From Nitrospirae bacterium RBG_13_39_12 (GTDB lineage Bacteria > Nitrospirota > Thermodesulfovibrionia > Thermodesulfovibrionales > SM23-35), in NCBI GenBank assembly GCA_001805125.1, contig MHEF01000097.1:7486-12772 (forward strand): DNA of 5,287 nt, given 5' to 3'. Below, in pieces: positions 1 through 5,287 of this stretch. The notes under the pieces are model-generated. The model was given only the letters and a program-made list of their open reading frames with translations, did not search any database and was not told where the DNA came from. The position numbers and the translations under genes were made by a program. Every line of letters begins with the position of its first letter. Position 1 is the first letter of the stretch.

Positions 1-130
1 AGTAAAGAATTTCATATTTAACATCGCCATGTTCTAACGCTTGCAGGTGGTAGCGAATTCCCACCCGCATTTTGTTGAGAGATCCCCGGAACCAGTAAAG
101 GACAAGAATTCTTCTCGGAACAATAGCCAT
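1..130 (-). CDS. Glycosyltransferase-like protein, N-terminal fragment (cut by left window edge)
   Basis: An ATG at 128-130 opens a frame that stays open for 43 codons to the left edge. It begins MAIVPRRILVLYWFRG and continues through a RVGIRYHLQALE segment to KYEILY. The hydrophobic strand ILVLYW followed by a basic, helical RxGIRxHLxALE segment resembles the first beta-alpha unit of GT-B glycosyltransferases (GT4-like), where a start such as 'ILVLYWFP...R.AIR.HL.AL' is common. The gene starts only 6 nt after the stop of the upstream glycosyltransferase, and GAAAG just before the start could serve as a weak ribosome binding site, so co-transcription is likely. Only the N-terminus is visible: no catalytic or nucleotide-sugar-binding motif can be seen, so the class is an inference. 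That it is a real coding start is well supported by position and protein-like composition. Confidence 0.7.
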   Translation of the reverse strand, partial: MAIVPRRILVLYWFRGSLNKMRVGIRYHLQALEHGDVKYEILY

Positions 131-136
131 TTACTT

Positions 137-1606
137 TCATTCACTATGTTGACAGAGGTTATAGATCGCTTTATAATAATCCGCTGACTGAACTTCCCAG
201 TTAAATTCTGATCGAGCAGCCTTGTAGGCATTCTTCTTCATAGACTGAAGAGGTTGCGGAGCATTGACCAAAGACTGGATGGTAGCCATCAAACTCTCTG
301 GCTTATCGGCATTGTAGGTCAGACCACATTCATAACGCCCAACCGTGCTGCACACAAAATTTAAATCGGCGTTGCAAAGGATAGCCAAACCTGCCTGCAT
401 ATATTGAGAGAGTTTGTTTGGACAAGCATAGACGTGGTTTAAGCTGGGTCCTCCATAAGGAATAACCCCAACGTCAGCCAAACTGGCTACGACTACTAAC
501 TCGGACTCGGCAACAGGCGGCGAAATGACGATCCTTCCCGCTTCAATCTCTATGCGAAACCTACTCCGCACATAAGCATAATAATCGTTTTCAGGGGCTC
601 GTAAAATCAAAATCGCACGATCATCTTTCAACTGACTCCACAACTCGAGGAATTCTTCAATCCCACGTCCAAAAGTGGCGCCACCTTGAAATAAGAATTT
701 GATGGGCAGGGAGGGAGGCTTATCACAAGACGGGGTGATGGAGTGATTAAAGGGCTCTGCGTTTGCTGCAACCAACACGCCCTTTATCCCATATAAACGT
801 TCTAGATGCCTTGCGATCTGGGGTGTAACCGTTACCACCACATTTGCATCTCGGATGAGCCTCCGCTCAATAAATGTCGTAACTTTCTTCTCCCAATTTT
901 CTGCTTCCAGATCTGCCTCAGGCCATAGTTCGTGGCTGTCATAGATTATCGGGCAATGATACAGCTGCTTTATCCTCACCCCTGCTGCCAGTGCGTAAAT
1001 ATCATGGCAAATAATCAGTCGAGGAATGATTGATGCCGCCCTAGCGCGCCGGTAAAGAGCATCTACAATAAAATAGTAAAAAGCAAACAGCAATAGAAAA
1101 CGAGGAACAGAGACAATTCGCCTGGTAATGGCGGTAATGGTCTTTCCAACGGGTGGGGGAAGTTCCAGTTTTTGTTCTTTCTTAAAAGGCTTTGAAACAT
1201 GGGACGAAGAGACCGTCACTATGTCAATATTTGGTTTTGAAACCTTACTCCCCCGCCCGAATCTTTCTGACAAATAAACTATTTTGCGAAGTCGTCTTGA
1301 ACCGAATTGTATCAGTCTAAAAAATTGATAAATACCCATCTTTATTTTTGAAGAAAGCAAATCGACTTTGATACGTTCCGTGTAGATGTTTCCGTCATAT
1401 TCGCGTGAAGGTTTTTCATTTGTGAGAGTGAACCCCAAAACATCTGTCCTGCCGATTTGAGAACACAGACGGGCCACCCATTTGATTCTCGGATCTCTTT
1501 CAGGCTCATGAGGAACAAGCATCACAATGCGGAAAGAAGCAACGGTTTGTTGGGTCTCAACTCTTTTTTTGTGAGCGGGGCTCAAAAATATATTTTGCTT
1601 CACCAT
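137..1606 (-). CDS. GT-B fold glycosyltransferase (GT4-like), surface polysaccharide assembly
   Basis: This 489-residue protein probably transfers a sugar from a nucleotide-activated donor to a growing lipid-linked glycan at the cytoplasmic face of the inner membrane. The N-terminal strand with RIVMLVPHEPERDPRIKW (about 26-43) starts a Rossmann-like acceptor domain. ICHDIYAL (199-206) and IYDSHELWPE (221-230) are typical of GT4-related enzymes acting on polysaccharides. The C-terminal donor domain shows FLFQGG (304-309), a GVIPY strand (380-384) and PNKLSQYMQAGLAIL (396-410), which is the usual donor-binding 'P.K..EYMA.G.P' region; here Q401 stands where E is common. Between the first strands and the HDIY motif lies a poorly conserved, basic segment (about 100-165) and a hydrophobic stretch (168-183) that may associate with the membrane. 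The ATG at 1604-1606 has no good Shine-Dalgarno; no ATG, GTG or TTG lies between it and the in-frame stop upstream. The donor and acceptor sugars cannot be deduced. Confidence 0.88.
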   Translation of the reverse strand: MVKQNIFLSPAHKKRVETQQTVASFRIVMLVPHEPERDPRIKWVARLCSQIGRTDVLGFTLTNEKPSREYDGNIYTERIKVDLLSSKIKMGIYQFFRLIQFGSRRLRKIVYLSERFGRGSKVSKPNIDIVTVSSSHVSKPFKKEQKLELPPPVGKTITAITRRIVSVPRFLLLFAFYYFIVDALYRRARAASIIPRLIICHDIYALAAGVRIKQLYHCPIIYDSHELWPEADLEAENWEKKVTTFIERRLIRDANVVVTVTPQIARHLERLYGIKGVLVAANAEPFNHSITPSCDKPPSLPIKFLFQGGATFGRGIEEFLELWSQLKDDRAILILRAPENDYYAYVRSRFRIEIEAGRIVISPPVAESELVVVASLADVGVIPYGGPSLNHVYACPNKLSQYMQAGLAILCNADLNFVCSTVGRYECGLTYNADKPESLMATIQSLVNAPQPLQSMKKNAYKAARSEFNWEVQSADYYKAIYNLCQHSE

Positions 1607-1646
1607 CAGCGACAGCCCGTTTTCTTCTAATCTAATCAGGAATGGT

Positions 1647-1672
1647 CATGGAAGGATTTTTAACCTTCCATG
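1647..1672. repeat. Perfect 9-bp inverted repeat (hairpin) in the methyltransferase-glycosyltransferase gap
   Basis: CATGGAAGG (1647-1655) and CCTTCCATG (1664-1672) are perfect reverse complements separated by an 8-nt AT-rich loop. The transcript of the operon strand would form this stem about 40 nt before the start of the downstream glycosyltransferase gene. No run of T follows the stem on either strand, so it does not fit a standard intrinsic terminator. It could stabilise the mRNA, affect translation or transcript processing between the two genes, or be incidental. The rest of the 130-nt gap contains no convincing promoter. Confidence 0.65.
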
Positions 1673-1736
1673 CCTTTGCAGCATAAATAATGTGCGTGAA
1701 TTGCTTATCATCAGCATCATTTGGTAATACCCAGCT

Positions 1737-2576
1737 TTACGAAGCTTCCTTCCGAATATTACTCTTTCTGAGTACAATGTTGATTTCAAATGAATAATAT
1801 ATCTTCTTCAGTAACGCTTCATACAATGGTTTAGAAAGCTTCCTTACTTTTAAAAACAATTTAGACAAACGCCACCGAAAACGTTCAGGAATAAGAGTGG
1901 CAAATTTTAATCTGTTTACATAAGCAGCGTCGTAACCCGCGTTCACCATTTCAATCACTTCACACCCAAACACCTGTTCGAATAACAAGCGTAAGGAATT
2001 CTCATCAAAATTCCGAAGATGTACATACTTATATTTACACTCTGGTGATACATACCAACTCAAGTCTTCTCGGTACGGTACCCGAGCTATCAAGATTCCC
2101 CTATCTTTAAGTACGGATAGAATTTTTCCAACACTGAGGTTCAGATCCAGCATATGCTCAAGGATATCTGTGCACACTACCATATCGAATATTCTTTCCT
2201 GATATGGCATGTCTTCGACCAGGGCATAACAGACCTCAATCCATTTGCTTTGTGCCAAATCGAGATAACCGAAGCTAATGTCCATCCCATATCTCTGAAG
2301 TTCTGGAAAGTCGGAGAGCAGTCTTCCCAACCCAACGCCAACATCTAAAATCGTGTCCCCCTGTTTGGCGTATTTCCTGATGAGTTCGATGGTTGAATTC
2401 TCGTACTGAATCCAAAGGTCCTCGGGTATAAATGGATTCGTACCATGACGTTGAAGCGAGGTTAGATGGTCTGCTGAGATTTGTTCATAATTGTCCGTAT
2501 AATCATTTGAATCCGAGAATATAGGGATCGTTCCTCGGTAGCCGATTGGCTCACGAGCATAGACATCGATTATCAT
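1737..2576 (-). CDS. Class I SAM-dependent methyltransferase (Methyltransf_11-like)
   Basis: This 279-residue soluble protein should transfer a methyl group from S-adenosylmethionine, most plausibly to a sugar or a terminal group of the polysaccharide built by this cluster. The Rossmann signature is clear: motif I ILDVGVGLGRLL (76-87, D-x-G-x-G-x-G), GMDIS (97-101) with D99 placed to bind the ribose, EDM (121-123) with an acid at the adenine-contact position, then FDMVVCTDILEHM (130-142) for strand 4 and the following helix, and VLKDRGILIARVPY (155-168) for strand 5. A VHLRNFDENSLRLLFE segment (185-200) is typical of the Methyltransf_11 group. The C-terminus is basic and helical. The ATG overlaps the stop of the Wzt gene as ATGA (2573-2576) and has a strong Shine-Dalgarno, which fixes the start. 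The sequence does not reveal the substrate; a small-molecule or lipid methyltransferase cannot be excluded. Confidence 0.9.
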   Translation of the reverse strand: MIIDVYAREPIGYRGTIPIFSDSNDYTDNYEQISADHLTSLQRHGTNPFIPEDLWIQYENSTIELIRKYAKQGDTILDVGVGLGRLLSDFPELQRYGMDISFGYLDLAQSKWIEVCYALVEDMPYQERIFDMVVCTDILEHMLDLNLSVGKILSVLKDRGILIARVPYREDLSWYVSPECKYKYVHLRNFDENSLRLLFEQVFGCEVIEMVNAGYDAAYVNRLKFATLIPERFRWRLSKLFLKVRKLSKPLYEALLKKIYYSFEINIVLRKSNIRKEAS

Positions 2577-3889
2577 GAATTCACCTTTCCATCAAGAGAA
2601 GAATTAGCATAAGTGTTTCCTTGTAAAGATGTCATTGTCCAGCGGAGTTTCGGCCTGACCACCCCGCCGAAATTACCCCAATAATCCCTCTTGAGTATCC
2701 CGTCATCGATGGCTTCGAAGGCAATGGCATGGTCCGCTCGAAAACTGTCGGTCCAATAATCAGATGCGCCGATAATGGAGACATAGTATCGCCCGTTATT
2801 TAAAAGGTTGCCGTACAGGTGACAGACGTTGAGGTAGCGACCCGGTTGTAGAGGTTTGCCATGATATGCATTTTCTGCAGTATTATCCAGTGAACCGAAC
2901 ACACAATAGCCATTTGCATCCAAGAGAACTAACGAGAACATCACCCGTGTGCCTTGCCTAATGACTTCATGTTCTATTTCGATGGTCGCATTTTCAGAAA
3001 TATTGATCTCCCCGGCGAGCGTCCCCACTGCATTTTTTAGGGAGACTGAAATGAGCTGAAAGGCTGAATTACCCGGGCGTTCTTTCTCGGTCCAAACTCT
3101 TCGGTTGACGAGTATGTTTTCCCGGTTCAGATAGGCTGGCACCACATCAGGTGCTGGACCGTCTTTGATGACATGGCCCTCCTTCAACAAGATCACTCGG
3201 TTACACAATGTGTTAATTGGAGCCATGTTATGGCTTACAAAAAGCACGGTTCGGCCGCTGCGGGCCACATCACCCATTTTATTCAGACATTTCTCTTGAA
3301 AAATAATATCTCCAACCGCTAGCACCTCATCCACCAGGAGAATCTCCGGCTCTAAATGGGCAGCCACGGAAAAGGCTAATCTAAGGTACATGCCGCTGGA
3401 GTAATGCTTTATCGGAGTGTCAATAAATTTCTCCACCTCGGCAAAGTCAACAATTTCATCAAATTTACTCTTAATTTCAGCTCGTCTCATTCCCAGGATC
3501 GCACCATTCAGATAGATGTTATCGCGACCGGTCAACTCGGGGTGGAAACCCGTGCCCACCTCTAATAAACTGCCAATCCTCCCGTGAACCTCTATCCGAC
3601 CTTCCGTCGGCTCAGTAACGCGGGAGAGGATTCTAAGCAATGTGCTTTTCCCAGCTCCATTGCGGCCGATGATGCCTAATATTTCACCTCGCTTGATTTC
3701 CAAGGAAACATCCCTGAGCGCCCAAATGATCTCTGAATTATGCGTTTCAAACCTGGCATCTCTAAGATGGCGAACGAGGAAGGTTAAACCACCCATAATT
3801 CTGTCGCGAAGCGTATCGTAACGTTTTTGCGTTCCACCTATCCTGTAAATTTTCCCAAGCTTCTCAACTCGAATAGCAAGATCACTCAT
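2573..3889 (-). CDS. wzt: Polysaccharide ABC exporter ATP-binding protein, Wzt type, with C-terminal glycan-binding-like domain
   Basis: This 438-residue protein is the ATPase that powers export of a lipid-linked polysaccharide across the inner membrane with the adjacent Wzm permease. The nucleotide-binding domain spans about 4-255: Walker A GRNGAGKST (75-83), the Wzt/TagH-type segment GTGFHPELTGRDN (112-124), ABC signature YSSGM (163-167), Walker B ILLVDEVLAVGD (183-194) and switch histidine H220. All catalytic residues look intact. Residues from about 270 to 430 form a beta-rich, aromatic extension resembling the Wzt_C domain, which in E. coli O9a Wzt binds the polysaccharide terminus. Length fits the long, substrate-specific Wzt class rather than the short ones. 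The start MSDLAIRVEKLGKIY is chosen because it opens the ABC domain as expected and lies 2 nt after the Wzm stop. A longer frame reaching back to 4075 overlaps wzm and encodes a non-conserved, cysteine-rich stretch. The stop overlaps the methyltransferase start by 4 nt. Confidence 0.93.
   Translation of the reverse strand: MSDLAIRVEKLGKIYRIGGTQKRYDTLRDRIMGGLTFLVRHLRDARFETHNSEIIWALRDVSLEIKRGEILGIIGRNGAGKSTLLRILSRVTEPTEGRIEVHGRIGSLLEVGTGFHPELTGRDNIYLNGAILGMRRAEIKSKFDEIVDFAEVEKFIDTPIKHYSSGMYLRLAFSVAAHLEPEILLVDEVLAVGDIIFQEKCLNKMGDVARSGRTVLFVSHNMAPINTLCNRVILLKEGHVIKDGPAPDVVPAYLNRENILVNRRVWTEKERPGNSAFQLISVSLKNAVGTLAGEINISENATIEIEHEVIRQGTRVMFSLVLLDANGYCVFGSLDNTAENAYHGKPLQPGRYLNVCHLYGNLLNNGRYYVSIIGASDYWTDSFRADHAIAFEAIDDGILKRDYWGNFGGVVRPKLRWTMTSLQGNTYANSSLDGKVNS
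2581..2587 (-). promoter_or_regulatory. Strong Shine-Dalgarno for the methyltransferase gene
   Basis: On the minus strand the sequence reads AAGGTGA, then ATTC, then the ATG. This is the best ribosome binding site in the window. It lies inside the last codons of the Wzt gene and supports both the chosen methyltransferase start and ATGA-type coupling between the two genes. Confidence 0.8.
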
Positions 3890-3891
3890 AT

Positions 3892-4752
3892 CTAAACTAT
3901 ATCCGCAAAGGTTTTTTCCATACGCCTGAAATAGAATAGCCCGGTTACCAGCAGCATCACAACCATTATTACAGACACAAATATCAAGTCGTCCGGGGGC
4001 TTGCCACTCAAAAGTACCCAACGGAAGCCTTGGATTACACCCACCATTGGGTTCAGGCCATAGACAATACGCCAAGGGCCTTTAGGAATTAATCCAGCAG
4101 AATAAGCCACCGGCGAGGCGAACATCCAAATTTGAACCAGAAATGGGATTATATGTTGTACGTCGCGGTACTGAACGTTGAGGGCAGACAGCCATAGCCC
4201 GACCCCTAACGCTGTTAAAACGGCAAACAACACTAAAAATGGGAGTAGTAAGATCGCCCAATTGGGCACCATGGCGTAATAAAGCATCAATCCCAACAAC
4301 ACCAGAAATGATATGGCAAAGTCCACGAGCCCAGCCGTTATAGCAGAGAGCGGAATGATCAAACGAGGAAAGTATACTTTAGTCAGGAGGTTCGCATTAG
4401 CCACCAAGCTAGTACCAGCCCGTGTCAATGTCCCAGAAAACAACTGCCAAGGCAGAAGGGCTGCATAACTGAAAATAGGGTAAGGGATACCTTCTGAAGG
4501 CAATTTAGCTAACTGACCAAAGATTACACTGAAAATTACCATTGCCGTCAGTGGTTGGATCACCGTCCAGGCCACGCCAAGCACTGTCTGCGTGTACCGC
4601 ACTTTCACATCACGCATTGTTAGGAAAAAGAGTAACTCACGGTATTGCCACAACTCGTTCAGTTTCAAAGAAACCCATCCCCATTGAGGCTCGATAACAA
4701 TTTCGGGCCCTTCGGTCGTGTTTTTCAAAACAGATTCGGTTCGGACAATCAT
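3892..4752 (-). CDS. wzm: Polysaccharide ABC exporter permease, Wzm type (ABC-2 membrane protein)
   Basis: This 286-residue inner-membrane protein is the channel subunit of an O-antigen, capsule or teichoic-acid-type exporter and works as a dimer with two Wzt subunits. The family's N-terminal cytoplasmic segment is present (ELWQYRELLFFLTMRDVKVRY, about 33-53, with the RDxKVRY motif), followed by TVLGVAWTVIQPL. Hydrophobic segments lie at about 58-80, 92-112, 131-160, 165-190, 199-222 and 256-275, matching the six-helix ABC-2 layout. Conserved family stretches include NLLTKVYFPRLIIPLSA (121-137), the LNVQYRDVQHI coupling region (191-201), the SPVAYS strip (213-218) and LNPMVGVIQGFRW (233-245). 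The length is normal and nothing appears truncated. It is the first gene after a 142-nt gap, so its promoter may lie there. The ATG is preceded only by a weak AGAGAAA-type binding site. Confidence 0.95.
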   Translation of the reverse strand: MIVRTESVLKNTTEGPEIVIEPQWGWVSLKLNELWQYRELLFFLTMRDVKVRYTQTVLGVAWTVIQPLTAMVIFSVIFGQLAKLPSEGIPYPIFSYAALLPWQLFSGTLTRAGTSLVANANLLTKVYFPRLIIPLSAITAGLVDFAISFLVLLGLMLYYAMVPNWAILLLPFLVLFAVLTALGVGLWLSALNVQYRDVQHIIPFLVQIWMFASPVAYSAGLIPKGPWRIVYGLNPMVGVIQGFRWVLLSGKPPDDLIFVSVIMVVMLLVTGLFYFRRMEKTFADIV

Positions 4753-4824
4753 CGTTTCTCTAATGCAATGTTACAATGCTCGGATGTGAAGCACTTCTCT
4801 TATCCAACTCCCAGCGACATTCAA

Positions 4825-4848
4825 ATTGATAAAACCTGTTCTATCAAT
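4825..4848. repeat. 7-bp inverted repeat, possible operator in front of wzm
   Basis: ATTGATA (4825-4831) and TATCAAT (4842-4848) are perfect reverse complements with a 10-nt spacer, putting the arm centres 17 nt apart. One arm covers the candidate -10 box and the other abuts the candidate -35 box. This geometry would suit a dimeric winged-helix repressor, and such a regulator is encoded immediately upstream. A 7-bp AT-rich repeat can also arise by chance, so the operator role is an inference. Confidence 0.4.
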
Positions 4849-4854
4849 GGCCAA
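4826..4854 (-). promoter_or_regulatory. Candidate sigma70-like promoter for the wzm-wzt operon
   Basis: On the minus strand TTGGCC (4849-4854) and TATCAA (4826-4831) are separated by exactly 17 nt, each matching 4 of 6 consensus bases for -35 and -10. The site is about 75 nt before the wzm start, in the only gap between the regulator and the export genes. The match is weak; the spacing, position and overlap with an inverted repeat are the reasons to list it. Confidence 0.3.
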
Positions 4855-4894
4855 GACCCAACTTAATAATCATTGCAACTCGGCAAAGAATACA

Positions 4895-5287
4895 TTAATG
4901 CATCGAAATGCTGTAAATATGGACCTTTCGAATGTCCACATGTTTAATTAGCTTTTCTGCCCTTTCATTTTGTCCTATGAGGGAAGTTATTAAGACAGCA
5001 TCAGGGTTTAACGTTTCAATCTGACTAATTTCTGTTAGTTCAAAGCCAAATACTCTTTTGTTACTCATTTTGTCTTTATCCTCGACAATCCCTATAAGTT
5101 GAAGATTCACTCCTTGTAAACTCACGTAAGCTACCTCCATCTCATCGCTTACTCCATAAAAGACGACACGCTCAATTCCCTCATTTTGCATTTCCAACAG
5201 CCTTTCCCCAATAATCTCTTTTAACGTTGAATAATGTTGGACAGTCCAATTAAAGAGATGGAGGACGAGTCTTGTTTTTTCTGCAAA
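4895..5287 (-). CDS. Winged-helix (MarR-like) polysaccharide cluster regulator with Rossmann-like domain, C-terminal part (cut by right edge)
   Basis: The frame is open from the right edge to a TAA at 4895-4897, giving 130 visible residues; the true start lies outside the window. A TTG at 5195-5197 is in frame but is internal, since the 30 codons before it read as normal protein. The visible part begins FAEKTRLVLHLFNWTVQHY, the kind of helix that follows a MarR-type winged helix in regulators near exopolysaccharide loci ('EK.RLT..FL'). It continues through ERVVFYGVSDEMEVAYVSLQ and LQLIGIVEDKD, then PDAVLITSLIG, a beta-alpha-beta pattern like the N-terminal Rossmann/CoA-binding-like domain of polysaccharide enzymes. 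I infer a transcription regulator whose C-terminal domain may sense a nucleotide-sugar or related ligand. The DNA-binding domain itself is not visible, so the class rests on similarity to remembered family members. It lies directly upstream of the export genes on the same strand. Confidence 0.6.
   Translation of the reverse strand, partial: FAEKTRLVLHLFNWTVQHYSTLKEIIGERLLEMQNEGIERVVFYGVSDEMEVAYVSLQGVNLQLIGIVEDKDKMSNKRVFGFELTEISQIETLNPDAVLITSLIGQNERAEKLIKHVDIRKVHIYSISMH

Noticed and set aside
34..231. 65-codon minus-strand open frame at the left end
   Set aside because: It overlaps the 3' end of the glycosyltransferase and the start of the next gene in another frame; the frames at 137..1606 and 1..130 both look like glycosyltransferases, and this one shows no recognisable pattern.
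1647..1672. Intrinsic transcription terminator
   Set aside because: The stem is perfect, but its sequence is not especially GC-rich and no T-run follows on either strand, so it is listed as a repeat only.
2154..2348. 64-codon plus-strand open frame
   Set aside because: It lies wholly inside the methyltransferase, opposite its conserved SAM-binding motifs, and is an antisense shadow.
4645..4866. 73-codon plus-strand open frame across the wzm 5' end and the upstream gap
   Set aside because: About half of it is antisense to the wzm N-terminus; it has no ribosome binding site and no recognisable domain, so it is treated as a shadow.
4753..4894. Open stretch reading SWVLAIDRTGFINLNVAG in the gap upstream of wzm
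   Set aside because: It is under 35 codons, has no start codon with a binding site, and ends in TAA before wzm. Its SWVL shared with the peptide after the methyltransferase stop looks like coincidence.
5195..5197. TTG start giving a complete 100-residue protein at 4895..5197
   Set aside because: The frame remains open upstream to the window edge with protein-like sequence typical of the linker helix, so this TTG is probably an internal leucine codon.

Overview
The window is a compact piece of a bacterial surface-polysaccharide (O-antigen or capsule-like) gene cluster. All recognised genes lie on the minus strand, so transcription runs from the right edge (5287) to the left edge (1). In transcription order they are: the 3' part of a MarR/winged-helix-type regulator with a Rossmann-like C-terminal domain (4895..5287, cut by the right edge); an ABC-2 polysaccharide export permease, Wzm type (3892..4752); its ATPase, Wzt type, with a C-terminal extension expected to be a carbohydrate-binding domain (2573..3889); a class I SAM-dependent methyltransferase (1737..2576); a GT-B glycosyltransferase (137..1606); and the first 43 codons of a second glycosyltransferase-like gene (1..130, cut by the left edge).

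Spacing supports one operon. Wzm and Wzt are 2 nt apart, Wzt and the methyltransferase overlap by 4 nt (ATGA), and the two glycosyltransferase genes are 6 nt apart. There are two gaps. A 142-nt gap in front of wzm (4753..4894) holds a weak sigma70-like promoter candidate with an inverted repeat. A 130-nt gap between the methyltransferase and the glycosyltransferase (1607..1736) holds a perfect 9-bp hairpin and an open stretch in frame with the methyltransferase.

Functional reading: glycosyltransferases build a glycan on an undecaprenyl carrier in the cytoplasm, the methyltransferase may modify or cap it, and Wzm/Wzt exports it across the inner membrane. The tight coupling of a methyltransferase to a Wzt with a C-terminal extension recalls the E. 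coli O8/O9a type of system, where a terminal cap is recognised by the Wzt C-terminal domain. That parallel is an inference.

The base composition is moderate, neither strongly AT- nor GC-rich, and the gene types suggest a Gram-negative or other polysaccharide-exporting environmental bacterium. No phylum can be assigned from this sequence alone. I see no tRNA, rRNA, CRISPR array, insertion sequence or attachment site, and no wholly new system. The most notable points are the regulator architecture, the possible capping arrangement, and the contents of the two gaps.
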